Of a DNA stretch of 64,000 nt, positions 55,291 through 64,000 are shown in pieces. Position 1 is the stretch's first letter. Each line of letters begins with the position of its first letter. The notes under the pieces were generated by a model. The model worked only from the letters and a program-made list of their open reading frames with translations, had not been told where the DNA came from and did not search any database. The position numbers and the translations under genes were made by a program. This stretch comes from Pimelobacter simplex (lineage in GTDB: Bacteria; Actinomycetota; Actinomycetes; Propionibacteriales; Nocardioidaceae), in assembly GCF_900114845.1 (NCBI RefSeq), contig NZ_FOUK01000002.1:682001-746000 (forward strand), in the 5' to 3' direction.

Positions 55291-58200
55291 TCAGGCGCGC
55301 TCGAGGCTGAGCGCCGCCTTCTCGCCGTCGCCGACGACGACCTCGGTGGCGCCGGGCGCCCCCTCCTCCGCCACCGTGTACGACGTCGCGAGGGTCTCGC
55401 CCGCGATGAGCGCCTCGTGGGCGCGGGCCGCGGCGAGCACCGGCGCACCGCCGGAGACGGTGAGCTCGATCCGGTCGGTGACGTCGAGTCCGCTGTCGCG
55501 GCGCAGCTGCTGCACGGCGCGGACCAGGTCGCGGGCCAGGCCCTCCTCGGCGAGCTCGGGCGTGACGACGGTGTCGAGGACGACGAAGCCGCCGCTGGGG
55601 AGCATGCCGGTGGCGGTGCCCTCGGCGGCGTCGCCGACGACGGTCTCGAGGGAGTACTCCCCCTCGACCAGGGCCAGGCCGCCGGCGGTGACCGTGCCGT
55701 CGGCGGCGACGGACCAGTCGCCGGACTTCGAGCCCTTGATCGCGAGCTGGACGTCCTTGCCCAGGCGCGGGCCGGCCGCGCGGGCGTTGACGCTGAGCTT
55801 CTGCTCGACGCCGTAGCCGGCCGCCTCGTCGGAGTCGGCGGCGAGCAGGCGCACGGCGCGGACGTTGACCTCGTCGGCGACGATCGCCGCGAACGGCTCG
55901 AGCGCGGCCGGGTCGTCGACCACGACGGTGAGCGCCGAGAGCGGCAGCCGGTTGCGGAGCTTGGCGGCCTTGCGCAGCGCCGACGTCGCGGAGCAGACCT
56001 CGCGGACCTGGTCCATGGCGGCGACGAGCGCGTCGTCGGCCGGCAGCGCCGACACGTCGGGCCAGTCGGCCAGGTGCACCGAGCGGCCGCCGGTCAGGCC
56101 GCGCCAGATCTCCTCGGTGGTGAGCGGCAGCAGCGGGGCCACCGAGCGGCAGACCACGTCGAGGACGGCGGCCAGGGTCTCGAACGCCTCGGGCTTGCCC
56201 TCCCAGAACCGCTCCCGCGAGCGGCGGACGTACCAGTTGGTCAGCACGTCGAGGAAGGTCCGCGTGGTCTCGCAGGCGTCGGCGATCGCATAGTCGTCGA
56301 GCTCGCCCGTGAGCTTCTCGACGTACTGGCGCGTCTTGGCGAGCAGGTAGCGGTCGAGCGGGTCGGTCGAGTCGGTGCGCCCGGCCGCGTCGTACTGCTC
56401 GGCGTTGGCGTAGAGCGCGAAGAAGTACCAGGTGTTCCAGAGCGGGATCATCACCTGGCGCACGGCGTCCCGGATGCCCTGCTCGGTGACGACGAGGTTG
56501 CCGCCCCGCAGGATCGGCGAGGCCATCAGGAACCAGCGCATCGCGTCGGCGCCGTCGCGGTCGAAGACCTCCGAGACGTCGGGGTAGTTGCGCAGCGACT
56601 TCGACATCTTGTTGCCGTCGGAGCCGAGGACGATGCCGTGGCTGATGCACGACGAGAACGCCGGCTTGTCGAAGAGCGCGGTGGCCAGGATGTGCAGCGT
56701 GTAGAACCAGCCGCGGGTCTGGCCGATGTACTCGACGATGAAGTCGGCCGGGAAGTGCTGCTCGAACCACTCGGCGTTCTCGAACGGGTAGTGCACCTGG
56801 CCGAACGACATCGAGCCCGAGTCGAACCACACGTCGAGGACGTCGGTGACCCGGCGCATCGTCGACTTGCCGGTCGGGTCGTCGGGGTTGGGCCGGGTCA
56901 GCTCGTCGACCCACGGGCGGTGCAGGTCGCGCTCCCCCTGGGCGTTGCGCGGCAGCCGGCCGAAGTCGCGCTCGATCTCCTCGAACGAGCCGTAGACGTC
57001 GATGCGCGGGTACGCCTCGTCGTCGGACTTCCACACCGGGACGGGCGAACCCCAGAAGCGGTTGCGGGTGATCGACCAGTCGCGGGCGTTGTCGACCCAC
57101 TTGCCGAACTGGCCGTCCTTGATGTGCTCGGGGACCCAGCGGATCTCCTGGTTGAGCTCGGCCATCCGCTTCTTGAACGCCGTCACCTCGACGAACCAGC
57201 TGCTCACGCCCTTGTAGATCAGGGGCTCGCGGCAGCGCCAGCAGTGCGGGTACGAGTGGTCGTAGGTCTCGCGGCGCAGCAGCAGCGTGCCCGGCGTGAC
57301 GGCGCCGCCGGTGCTCTTGAGGTCGTCGATGATGTGCGGGTTGGCGTCGAAGACCAGCATGCCGGCGTACTCGGTGACGGGCGCGGTGAACCGGCCGTCC
57401 TTGCCGACCGGCATCACCGGCTCGATGCCCTCGCGGTCGGTGACCTCCTTGTCGACCTCACCGAACGCGCCGGCGCTGTGCACGAGACCCGTACCGTCGG
57501 TCGTCGTCACGGCCTCGTCGGCGGCGACGACGCGGAAGGCGTTCTCGTGGCCCGCGTAGTACGCGAACGGGGGCGCGTAGGTCAGCCCGAGCAGGTCGGA
57601 TCCCTTGCCCTGCCAGGTGATCGCCGGCTCGTCGCCCAGCTCGCGGGCGTACGCCGCCAGGCGGGCCTCGGCGAGCACGAGACGGTCACCGTCGTGCTCG
57701 ACGACGACGTAGTCGATGTCGGAGCCGACCATCACCGCGAGGTTGCTGGGCAGCGTCCACGGGGTCGTCGTCCAGATCATCAGCTTGGCGCCCTCGAACG
57801 GGCCCGGCGTGGTGATGCGGAAGCCCACGGTCACGGCGGGGTCCTGGCGCATCTGGTAGACGTCGTCGTCCATCCGCAGCTCGTGGTTCGACAGCGGCGT
57901 CTCGTCGTTCCAGCAGTACGGCAGGACCCGGAAGCCCTCGTAGACCAGGCCCTTGTCGAACAGGCTCTTGAACGCCCACAGCACCGACTCCATGAACTCG
58001 GGGTTCATGGTCCGGTAGTCGTTGTCGAAGTCGACCCAGCGCGCCTGGCGGGTGACGTAGTCGCGCCACTCGCCGGTGTACTTGAGCACCGACGCGCGGC
58101 AGGCGTCGTTGAACTTGTCGATGCCCATCTCGACGATCTCGTCGGTGGTCTTGATGCCGTTCAGGCGCATCGCCTCGAGCTCGGCGGGCAGCCCGTGGGT

Positions 58201-58506
58201 GTCCCAGCCGAAGCGGCGCTCCACGCGCTTGCCGCGCATGGTCTGGTAGCGCGGGACGATGTCCTTGACGTAGCCGGTGAGCAGGTGGCCGTAGTGCGGC
58301 AGGCCGTTGGCGAACGGCGGGCCGTCGTAGAAGACGAACTCGTTCTCGCCGTTGCTGCCCGGGTCGCGCTGCGCGACGCTCGCCCGGAAGGTGTCGTCCT
58401 CGGCCCAGTAGGCGAGGACCCCCTCCTCGATCGCGGGGAAGCGCGGCGAGCTCGGGACGGCACCCTGGCCGGCGGTCGGGTCGGTGGTGACCTTGGGATA
58501 GGTCAT
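55291..58506 (-). CDS. ileS: Isoleucyl-tRNA synthetase (type 2, eukaryote-like)
   Basis: 1071 residues. HIGH motif HYGH 71-74 and KMSKS 633-637; [11 protein letters not shown], the WCW-type [14 protein letters not shown] and CP1 editing domain segments are present. The sequence type (start with [12 protein letters not shown], and a long C-terminal region without the zinc domain of IleS1) is the type 2 form associated with natural mupirocin resistance. It charges tRNA-Ile. ATG 58506 follows GCAGGAGAC. Expression is governed by the T-box leader just upstream. Confidence 0.95.
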   Translation of the reverse strand: MTYPKVTTDPTAGQGAVPSSPRFPAIEEGVLAYWAEDDTFRASVAQRDPGSNGENEFVFYDGPPFANGLPHYGHLLTGYVKDIVPRYQTMRGKRVERRFGWDTHGLPAELEAMRLNGIKTTDEIVEMGIDKFNDACRASVLKYTGEWRDYVTRQARWVDFDNDYRTMNPEFMESVLWAFKSLFDKGLVYEGFRVLPYCWNDETPLSNHELRMDDDVYQMRQDPAVTVGFRITTPGPFEGAKLMIWTTTPWTLPSNLAVMVGSDIDYVVVEHDGDRLVLAEARLAAYARELGDEPAITWQGKGSDLLGLTYAPPFAYYAGHENAFRVVAADEAVTTTDGTGLVHSAGAFGEVDKEVTDREGIEPVMPVGKDGRFTAPVTEYAGMLVFDANPHIIDDLKSTGGAVTPGTLLLRRETYDHSYPHCWRCREPLIYKGVSSWFVEVTAFKKRMAELNQEIRWVPEHIKDGQFGKWVDNARDWSITRNRFWGSPVPVWKSDDEAYPRIDVYGSFEEIERDFGRLPRNAQGERDLHRPWVDELTRPNPDDPTGKSTMRRVTDVLDVWFDSGSMSFGQVHYPFENAEWFEQHFPADFIVEYIGQTRGWFYTLHILATALFDKPAFSSCISHGIVLGSDGNKMSKSLRNYPDVSEVFDRDGADAMRWFLMASPILRGGNLVVTEQGIRDAVRQVMIPLWNTWYFFALYANAEQYDAAGRTDSTDPLDRYLLAKTRQYVEKLTGELDDYAIADACETTRTFLDVLTNWYVRRSRERFWEGKPEAFETLAAVLDVVCRSVAPLLPLTTEEIWRGLTGGRSVHLADWPDVSALPADDALVAAMDQVREVCSATSALRKAAKLRNRLPLSALTVVVDDPAALEPFAAIVADEVNVRAVRLLAADSDEAAGYGVEQKLSVNARAAGPRLGKDVQLAIKGSKSGDWSVAADGTVTAGGLALVEGEYSLETVVGDAAEGTATGMLPSGGFVVLDTVVTPELAEEGLARDLVRAVQQLRRDSGLDVTDRIELTVSGGAPVLAAARAHEALIAGETLATSYTVAEEGAPGATEVVVGDGEKAALSLERA

Positions 58507-58530
58507 GGTGGCGGTCTCCTGCGGTGCGTC

Positions 58531-58553
58531 CGGTGGTTGAGCTTGTCGAAACC
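58531..58553 (-). repeat. REP-like repeat, copy 1 (between T-box and ileS start)
   Basis: Minus-strand sequence GGTTTCGACAAGCTCAACC-ACCG, a short dispersed repeat I know from intergenic DNA of several high-GC actinobacteria. It differs by one base from the copy at 58667-58689 and has the same orientation. Confidence 0.65.
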
Positions 58554-58570
58554 CACGAGGACGACGTCTG

Positions 58571-58740
58571 CCGCGGTACCACCTCGCTTGCCGCTCCCGC
58601 CGGTGACGGGGACGACCGCTCGTTGCAGGCTGTGACGGGCCCACCCGCCGGGTTCTACTGAGGTCTCGGTGGTTGAGCTTGCCGAAACCCTTTCTTCCCG
58701 GGGCTCGCCGCTGATGACGGCTCGAACGCCTTGTCCCCCA
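58571..58740 (-). promoter_or_regulatory. T-box riboswitch leader of ileS
   Basis: Minus-strand AGGTGGTACCGCGG (58584-58571) is the hallmark T-box sequence that pairs with the uncharged tRNA acceptor end. Farther upstream a hairpin (58721-58707) shows ATC, an isoleucine codon, in its loop (58715-58713), the likely specifier, followed by CCGGGAAG and AGTAGAACCCGG elements. In actinobacterial ileS genes the T-box is known to act on translation. There is no terminator before ileS, in keeping with translational control. Copy 2 of the REP-like repeat lies within it. Confidence 0.75.
58667..58689 (-). repeat. REP-like repeat, copy 2 (inside T-box leader)
   Basis: Same 23-base element as 58531-58553 with one change (GGCAAGC for GACAAGC). 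It sits between the CCGGGAAG element and AGTAGAACCCGG, so within what should be one T-box helix. Confidence 0.65.
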
Positions 58741-58795
58741 GCGTAGGGCGTGGTGCGCCCGATCGGGAAACCGGTTTGCTCCTAGGGTGGGGCGG

Positions 58796-60040
58796 GTGAG
58801 CGCCTCGGAGCAGCAGCTGTTCGTCGGGATCGACCTGGCCTGGGTCAACGGCCGCACCGGCCTCGCCGCCGTCGACCGGGCCGGAGCGCTGGTCGACAGC
58901 ACCACCGTGTCGTCCGACGACGAGATCGCGGCGTGGGTCGAGGGGCTGCCCGGCACGGTCGTGGTGGCCGCGGTCGACGCGCCGCTGCTGGTGCCCAACG
59001 AGACGGGCCAGCGGCCGGCGGAGACGGCGATCAGCCGGGCCTACGGGACGTTCAAGATCGGCGCCCACACCGCCAACCGGGGCCGTCCCGGGATGGCCGA
59101 GCCGCGCGCGAAGGTGCTCGCCGAGCGCTTCGGCTGGAGCGTCGCGCCGACCCACCGCGGCAGCGTCGGCTGGCCGGTGTGCATCGAGGTCTACCCGCAC
59201 CCCGCGATGGTGGCGCTGTTCGCGCTGCCGGAGCGGCTGACCTACAAGTCGAAGTTCCCCTTCGACGTGCGCCGGGCCGCGTTCGCCGAGCTGGTCGGCC
59301 ACCTCGAGACCATCACCGAGCTGGGGCTCGGGGGTCACGCGCGCTGGGCGGCGCTCGCGGCCGCCGTCCGGGACGCGGGGACGCAGGGCGACCTCAACGC
59401 GGTCGAGGACGAGCTCGACGGCATCCTGTGCGCGCACCTGGCCTGGCGCTGGCACGAGCGTCCCGAGTCGCTGCAGGTCTACCCGAGCCTGCAGGAGTGG
59501 GAGGACGGCTACATCGTCGCGCCGGCACCGCCGGTCCGGCCGCTGCCGGCGCCCCCGACCGACGAGCTCGCGAACTACCGCGACTACCTGGGCGTCTACC
59601 GCGAGACGCTGGCCCGCAAGTGCGCCGGCCTCTCCCCCGCCGACCTGGCCCGCCGCTCGGTGCCGCCGAGCCGGCTCAGCCTGTTGGGGATGGTGCGGCA
59701 CATGGCGCGGGTCGAGCACTTCTGGTTCCAGATGGCGCTCCAGGGCCGGCCCGGTCCGCGGCTGCACGACGACGACGGCGACGCCGGCTTCGCCCAGGTC
59801 GAGGCCACCCAGGAGGCGGTCGACGCGGCCGACGCCGCCTGGCGCGAGCAGGTCGCGATCGCCGACGCCTGGCTCGACCAGCAGACCGACGCGACGCTCG
59901 GTGACGTCGTCACCTTCCGCGAGGGCACCGAGACCGCGAGCGTGCGCGACATCCTGGTGCACATGATCGAGGAGTACGCCCGGCACTGCGGGCACGCCGA
60001 CCTGCTCCGCGAGTGCATCGACGGCACCACCGGCGAGTGA
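58796..60040 (+). CDS. DUF429 (RNase H-fold) fused to DinB/DUF664 domain
   Basis: 414 residues from GTG 58796. Residues 1-240 are a DUF429-type domain: FVGIDLAW (Asp 13 like the RNase H first acidic residue), [18 protein letters not shown] and [17 protein letters not shown] Pro-rich linker (about 243-256) joins a DinB/DUF664 four-helix bundle (about 257-414): [30 protein letters not shown] (metal-binding His pattern) and [24 protein letters not shown]. DinB-like proteins include metal- and mycothiol-dependent enzymes. The reading frame is continuous, so this is a real fusion; the function is unknown. Confidence 0.8.
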   Translation: MSASEQQLFVGIDLAWVNGRTGLAAVDRAGALVDSTTVSSDDEIAAWVEGLPGTVVVAAVDAPLLVPNETGQRPAETAISRAYGTFKIGAHTANRGRPGMAEPRAKVLAERFGWSVAPTHRGSVGWPVCIEVYPHPAMVALFALPERLTYKSKFPFDVRRAAFAELVGHLETITELGLGGHARWAALAAAVRDAGTQGDLNAVEDELDGILCAHLAWRWHERPESLQVYPSLQEWEDGYIVAPAPPVRPLPAPPTDELANYRDYLGVYRETLARKCAGLSPADLARRSVPPSRLSLLGMVRHMARVEHFWFQMALQGRPGPRLHDDDGDAGFAQVEATQEAVDAADAAWREQVAIADAWLDQQTDATLGDVVTFREGTETASVRDILVHMIEEYARHCGHADLLRECIDGTTGE

Positions 60041-60068
60041 TGTCGGCGCCCTCCGGGAGGATGGGTCC

Positions 60069-60869
60069 GTGAACCACCTCCTCGACGACGCCGTCGCCTC
60101 CGAGCGCCTCGCCGACGGCCGGCACCGGGTCCAGCTCACGGCCGACTGGCACACCGCGAACCAGACGCCCAACGGCGGCTACATCCTCGCGCTGCTCCTC
60201 CACGCCGTGCTCCAGGAGTCGAAGCACCCCGACGCGCTGACGATCGCGATCACCTACTTCCGCCCCGCCACGGCCGGACCGGCCGACATCGCGGTCCGCG
60301 AGGTCCGCGCCGGCCGCCGCGTCTCGACGTACGACGCGGTGCTGGTCCAGGACGACAAGGAGATCGCGCACGCCGTCGTCAGCACCCACGACTGGGACGC
60401 CGCCGGCACGTTCGAGCACACGCCGCACGCCGCGCCCGACGTCCCGGCGCCGGCCGACTGCGCCGACGTGAGCGCGCTCGTGCCCGAGGGCATGGTGCCG
60501 ATCCTCGACCGCTACACCTACCGCGCGCCGGCCGCCCCCGGGTGGCTCGCGGGCCAGCCCTCCGGCATCACCGAGTCGCTGTGCTGGATCCGCGCCGCCG
60601 ACGAGCGGCCGGTCGACGCGCTGCTGGCCGGCGCCATGGTCGACGCCTTCCCGCCGGTGACCGCCGAGATCGGTCACCTCGCCTCGGCCACCATCCAGCT
60701 CACCGTGCACTTCCGGCGCCGGGTCGAGCCCGGCACGGTGTGGGCGCTCGGGCACGTCACCTCGCGCCACGTGCTCTCCGGCTACCACGACGAGGACGTC
60801 GAGCTGTGGGACGAGCAGGGCCGCCTGCTCGCGCAGAGCCGGCAGCTCGCGATCCTCGCCGACGGCTGA
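60069..60869 (+). CDS. Acyl-CoA thioesterase family protein (TesB-like, double hotdog)
   Basis: 266 residues. Two hotdog repeats: residues 1-120 with [17 protein letters not shown] and [14 protein letters not shown], residues 150-266 with [22 protein letters not shown] and [21 protein letters not shown] (in part), as in TesB/acyl-CoA thioesterase II-like proteins of actinobacteria. It likely hydrolyses acyl-CoA in the cytosol. GTG 60069, 28 bp after the DUF429-DinB gene on the same strand. Confidence 0.87.
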   Translation: MNHLLDDAVASERLADGRHRVQLTADWHTANQTPNGGYILALLLHAVLQESKHPDALTIAITYFRPATAGPADIAVREVRAGRRVSTYDAVLVQDDKEIAHAVVSTHDWDAAGTFEHTPHAAPDVPAPADCADVSALVPEGMVPILDRYTYRAPAAPGWLAGQPSGITESLCWIRAADERPVDALLAGAMVDAFPPVTAEIGHLASATIQLTVHFRRRVEPGTVWALGHVTSRHVLSGYHDEDVELWDEQGRLLAQSRQLAILADG

Positions 60870-60880
60870 GCCGGCCGCGC

Positions 60881-61273
60881 TCACTGCTCCGCGAGCGTGA
60901 TCCGCGTCCCCGCGTCGAGGGTGGGGGTCTCGAGCTCGATGCTGCCGCCGCGGTCGAACGAGAACGACGTCGCGAGGTCGCGCAGGCCGCCGTCCACGGC
61001 GAGCCGGGCACTGGTCTCGAGCGCGATCTCGCCGCCGTCGACCTGGACGACGGTCACCTCGAGCTCGTCCTCGCCGAGCACGTCGACGGTGAACGAGTCG
61101 CCCTCGGCCAGGGTCCGGGTGAAGCGCTCGGGCTCGGGCTGCTCGCGCGACCAGCCGCTCCAGTCCTGGACGGTCACGTCCAGCTCGACCGGGCCGTCGT
61201 CCCCGCAGGCGGTGAGCAGGAGCGCGCCCGGGAGCGCCAGGAGAGCGAGCAGGAGCCGGGGTCCGCGTGCCAT
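60881..61273 (-). CDS. Small lipoprotein
   Basis: 130 residues. Signal peptide with lipobox LLTAC (Cys about 23), then a soluble acidic beta domain ([38 protein letters not shown]-like strands). No family recognised. It is divergent from dapD, sharing a 57-bp intergenic region. Confidence 0.78.
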   Translation of the reverse strand: MARGPRLLLALLALPGALLLTACGDDGPVELDVTVQDWSGWSREQPEPERFTRTLAEGDSFTVDVLGEDELEVTVVQVDGGEIALETSARLAVDGGLRDLATSFSFDRGGSIELETPTLDAGTRITLAEQ

Positions 61274-61330
61274 GTCCGTCCGACGACGCGGGGACGGCGG
61301 CGGTTCCCCGGCCCCCTAGACTCTCCTCAC

Positions 61331-62272
61331 GTGACCTCCGCATGGGGCTTCGGCCTGACCACGTACGCCGCCGACGGCGCGACCGTCCTCGACACCTGGT
61401 TCCCCGCGCCGGCGCTGGGCACCAAGCCCGCCGACGCGCAGGCGCCCGCCGACCTGCTCGCGCTCGAGGGCGCCGACGAGGCCCGCGGCGTCACCCGCAA
61501 GGTCAACCTGGTCGAGATCGCCGACCTGGCCGCCGCCCCGGCCCAGACCACCGACGTCTGGCTGCGCCTGCACCTGCTCTCGTCGCGCCTGGTCGCGCCC
61601 CACGGGCAGAGCCTCGACGGCATCTTCGGCCTGCTCACCAACGTCGTGTGGACCTCCGCCGGCCCGTGCGCGGTCGAGGGCTTCGAGCTCACCCGCGCCC
61701 GGCTCCAGGCCGCCGGCCAGCACGTCACCGTCTACGGCGTCGACAAGTTCCCGCGCCTGGTCGACTACCTCATCCCCTCCGGCGTCCGGATCGCCGACGC
61801 CGACCGGGTCCGCCTCGGCGCGCACCTGGCCGAGGGCACCACGGTCATGCACGAGGGCTTCGTGAACTTCAACGCCGGCACCCTCGGCACCTCGATGGTC
61901 GAGGGCCGGATCTCGGCCGGCGTCGTCGTCGGCGACGGCTCCGACGTGGGCGGCGGCGCCTCGATCATGGGCACCCTGTCGGGCGGCGGCAAGGAGACGA
62001 TCTCCATCGGCCAGAGGTGCCTGCTCGGCGCCAACGCCGGTGTCGGCATCTCCCTCGGCGACGACTGCGTCGTCGAGGCCGGCTGCTACGTCACGGCCGG
62101 CACCAAGGTCACCGTCCTCGAGCCCGGCCGCGACGCCCGGGTGGTCAAGGCACGCGAGCTCTCCGGCGCCAGCAACGTCCTCTTCCGCCGCAACTCGGTC
62201 TCCGGCGCCATCGAGGCCGTCCCGTGGCAGGGCGAGGGCATCGCGCTCAACGCGGCGCTGCACGCCAACTGA
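61331..62272 (+). CDS. dapD: 2,3,4,5-tetrahydropyridine-2,6-dicarboxylate N-succinyltransferase
   Basis: 313 residues, the long actinobacterial DapD. The N-terminal domain ([16 protein letters not shown] start, [20 protein letters not shown] in part) leads to a left-handed beta-helix of hexapeptide repeats ([41 protein letters not shown]; in parts) and a C-terminal helix. It succinylates tetrahydrodipicolinate in the lysine/DAP pathway, as a trimer. GTG 61331. It is followed by an intrinsic terminator. Confidence 0.95.
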   Translation: MTSAWGFGLTTYAADGATVLDTWFPAPALGTKPADAQAPADLLALEGADEARGVTRKVNLVEIADLAAAPAQTTDVWLRLHLLSSRLVAPHGQSLDGIFGLLTNVVWTSAGPCAVEGFELTRARLQAAGQHVTVYGVDKFPRLVDYLIPSGVRIADADRVRLGAHLAEGTTVMHEGFVNFNAGTLGTSMVEGRISAGVVVGDGSDVGGGASIMGTLSGGGKETISIGQRCLLGANAGVGISLGDDCVVEAGCYVTAGTKVTVLEPGRDARVVKARELSGASNVLFRRNSVSGAIEAVPWQGEGIALNAALHAN

Positions 62273-62295
62273 CGCGTCGCTCGACGCGCGTTTTT
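62273..62295 (+). terminator. Rho-independent terminator after dapD
   Basis: Six base pairs (CGCGTC 62273-62278 with GACGCG 62283-62288) close a four-base loop and are followed by CG and five T residues (62291-62295), directly after the dapD stop. Confidence 0.75.
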
Positions 62296-62317
62296 GCCTC
62301 TCCGGACACTGGGTCAG

Positions 62318-63280
62318 GTGAAGAGGAGCGCGGTGGCGGCGGTGGTCGCGGGTGTCGCCGTGGTGGCGGCGGTCGTGACGATCGGCATCGTCGTGCTGCG
62401 GGTGACCGACGACCTGGTCGGCGGCCCCGACGGTGACTGCACCGTCACCGTGGCCGACCACACCGTCGACCTGAGCGGCGAGCAGGCCGAGAACGCCTCG
62501 CTCATCGCGGCGATCGCGGTCCGGCGCGGGCTGCCCGCGCGGGCGACGTCGATCGCGCTGGCGACGGCCTACCAGGAGTCCAAGCTCCGCAACATCGACT
62601 ACGGCGACCGCGACTCGATCGGCCTCTTCCAGCAGCGCCCCTCGCAGGGCTGGGGCACCCGCCGCCAGATCCTCGACCCGACCTACTCGACCAACGCGTT
62701 CTACGACGCGCTGGTCGAGGTCGACGGCTACGAGGGCATGGAGATCACCGTCGCCGCGCAGACCGTGCAGCGCTCCGCCTACCCCGACGCGTACGCCGAC
62801 CACGAGGCCGACGGTCGCGCCCTCGCCTCGGCGCTGACCGGCCACTCCCCCGCCAGCTTCAGCTGTGACCTCGACGGCGGCGCGCCCTCGGCCGACACCG
62901 AGCTGACCGCGCGCGGGCTGACACCGCGGGCGGACGCCGTCCGGGAGGACCTGCTGCGGCACTTCGGCCGACTCTCTCTCGGCGGCTACGCCCCCGGCGG
63001 CGTCAGCAGCGGCCACATGGAGGGCTCGGCCCACTACGACGGCCGCGCGATCGACGTCTTCGTCCGCCCGATCACCAAGGCCAACAACGTCAAGGGCTGG
63101 GCGCTGGCGCACTGGGCCGTCGCCAACGCGGCCCGCCTCGACATCCGCACGGTCATCTTCGACGCGAAGATCTGGACCGCCGGGCGCCAGGGCTGGCGCG
63201 ACTACTCGCCGGCCTCGTCAGCGGGTGACCGGAAGGTGCTCGAGCACCGCGATCACGTCCACATCGACGTCTTCCGCTGA
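62318..63280 (+). CDS. Exported two-domain cell-wall hydrolase-like protein
   Basis: 320 residues from GTG 62318. A TM/signal anchor (about 5-28), then a lysozyme/transglycosylase-like region (ATAYQESKLRNIDYG with a possible catalytic Glu, then SIGLFQQRPSQGWGT), and a C-terminal domain (about 205-320) with SAHYDGRAIDVF (H-x6-D) and DHVHID (HxH), the zinc pattern of D-Ala-D-Ala peptidase-like 'ARB_07466' domains. Proteins of this kind are often labelled heavy-metal transporter in databases, which the sequence does not support. It may cut glycan and peptide bonds of peptidoglycan. Confidence 0.8.
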   Translation: MKRSAVAAVVAGVAVVAAVVTIGIVVLRVTDDLVGGPDGDCTVTVADHTVDLSGEQAENASLIAAIAVRRGLPARATSIALATAYQESKLRNIDYGDRDSIGLFQQRPSQGWGTRRQILDPTYSTNAFYDALVEVDGYEGMEITVAAQTVQRSAYPDAYADHEADGRALASALTGHSPASFSCDLDGGAPSADTELTARGLTPRADAVREDLLRHFGRLSLGGYAPGGVSSGHMEGSAHYDGRAIDVFVRPITKANNVKGWALAHWAVANAARLDIRTVIFDAKIWTAGRQGWRDYSPASSAGDRKVLEHRDHVHIDVFR

Positions 63281-63329
63281 GCCTGCCCTGGACACGGGGG
63301 CGCTGCTCGCGCGATCCGCACCGTGACGA

Positions 63330-64000
63330 TCAAGCAGGTGTGAGCCGCTCCACCGCCGCGTCGATCCGCTCGTCCGTCGCCGTGAGTGCGATCCGCACGT
63401 GGTGCGAGCCGGCGGCGCCGTAGAACGCGCCCGGCGCGACCAGGATGCCCTGGGCCGCGAGGTCGGCGACGAGCTGCCAGCAGTCGGGGCCGTCGGGGCC
63501 CTTGGTCGTCCAGAGGTAGAGCGAGGCCTCGGAGTGGTCGATCGTGTAGCCGGCCGCCTCGAGCGCCGCCCGCAGCCGGGTACGGCGGGCGCGGTAGCGC
63601 TCGTGCTGCTCGGCGACATGGGCCTCGTCGCCGAGGACGGCCGCCATCGCGTGCTGCTGGGGCGCGGGCATCATCAGGCCGAGGTTCTTGCGGACGGCGA
63701 GCAGCTCGGCGATGACCGAGCGGTCGCCGGCGACGAACGCACAGCGGTAGCCGGCCAGGTTTGAGCGCTTCGAGAGCGAGTGGACGATCAGGATGCCGTC
63801 GGAGGAGCCGCCGCAGATGTCGGGGTGCAGGGCGGAGTACGCCTCGCCCTCCCAGACGCAGTCGAGGTAGCACTCGTCGGAGACGAGCAGCACGCCGCGC
63901 TCGCGGCACCAGTCGACGACCTTCTTCAGGTGCTCCTTCGGGAGCACCCGGCCCGACGGGTTCGACGGCGAGTTGAGCCACAGCAGCTTCGGCGTCTCGG
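63330..64000 (-). CDS. dapC: Succinyldiaminopimelate aminotransferase (C-terminal part, cut by window edge)
   Basis: The frame is open to the window end; about 222 C-terminal residues are seen. PLP aminotransferase fold I: NSPSNPSGRVLP, VLLVSDECYLD, PLP-lysine in HSLSKRSNLAGYR, and C-terminal VRIALTATDERI. This type (class I/II, DapC) converts N-succinyl-L-2-amino-6-oxopimelate to succinyl-DAP; dapD and dapE nearby favour that role over other aminotransferases. Confidence 0.88.
   Translation of the reverse strand, partial: ETPKLLWLNSPSNPSGRVLPKEHLKKVVDWCRERGVLLVSDECYLDCVWEGEAYSALHPDICGGSSDGILIVHSLSKRSNLAGYRCAFVAGDRSVIAELLAVRKNLGLMMPAPQQHAMAAVLGDEAHVAEQHERYRARRTRLRAALEAAGYTIDHSEASLYLWTTKGPDGPDCWQLVADLAAQGILVAPGAFYGAAGSHHVRIALTATDERIDAAVERLTPA

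Overview
The window is chromosomal DNA of very high G+C (coding third positions almost all G or C), with frequent GTG starts and many 4-bp GTGA/ATGA gene overlaps. Gene content and order point to an actinobacterium, most likely a Nocardioides-like member of the Propionibacteriales. Several blocks match gene orders I know from Mycobacterium: adnA-adnB / MGMT-like / moeZ / TetR / DUF3107; dapD / dapE / LOG / DivIVA-like / DUF3117; and O-methyltransferase / sigE / anti-sigma / htrA. I found no tRNA or rRNA gene, CRISPR array, prophage or insertion sequence. The first gene (adnB) and the last (dapC) run off the edges.

Layout. 1-4.7 kb: AdnAB helicase-nuclease and a DUF985 cupin. 4.7-5.2 kb: a gene-free stretch with a probable structured small RNA and DnaA-box-like sites. 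5.2-12.4 kb: large membrane protein, thiol peroxidase, alkyltransferase-like protein, MoeZ, TetR regulator, DUF3107 protein, PP2C phosphatase. 12.4-16.4 kb: NHEJ genes (LigD-type polymerase, ATP-dependent ligase, Ku) with an L-2-hydroxyglutarate oxidase gene inside the operon. 16.4-27.1 kb: a phospho-signalling island with two divergent arms (FHA-protease and atypical kinase against TerY-like VWA protein and PP2C), then a Pro-rich membrane protein with a second kinase, then a flavoprotein / four-TM / FHA operon. 27-31 kb: CPA2 antiporter and an ABC-2 exporter. 31-37 kb: large NAD-glutamate dehydrogenase and two DUF2505 genes. 37-41 kb: WS/DGAT acyltransferase, a cupredoxin-like lipoprotein and a polytopic membrane protein. 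40.6-43.7 kb: CpaE-like and SAF-domain proteins, an HTH protein and two orphans.

43.8-47.2 kb is the cell-envelope stress module (HtrA protease, zinc anti-sigma factor, SigE, O-methyltransferase). 47.3-49.1 kb has leucyl aminopeptidase and a DUF3117 protein. 49.2-51.6 kb holds a WXG-like large protein with a small partner and a lipoprotein, perhaps type VII secretion related. 51.6-53.8 kb has a DivIVA-like protein, LOG protein and DapE. 55.3-58.7 kb is a type-2 isoleucyl-tRNA synthetase behind a T-box leader that contains two copies of a REP-like repeat. The right end carries a DUF429-DinB fusion, a thioesterase, a lipoprotein, DapD, a two-domain wall hydrolase and DapC, so dapC, dapD and dapE of the succinylase lysine/DAP pathway all lie here.

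The most interesting signals are the kinase/phosphatase/VWA/FHA/protease island at 16.4-27.1 kb, the candidate small RNA at about 4.69-4.92 kb, the repeat-interrupted ileS T-box, and the WXG-like cluster.
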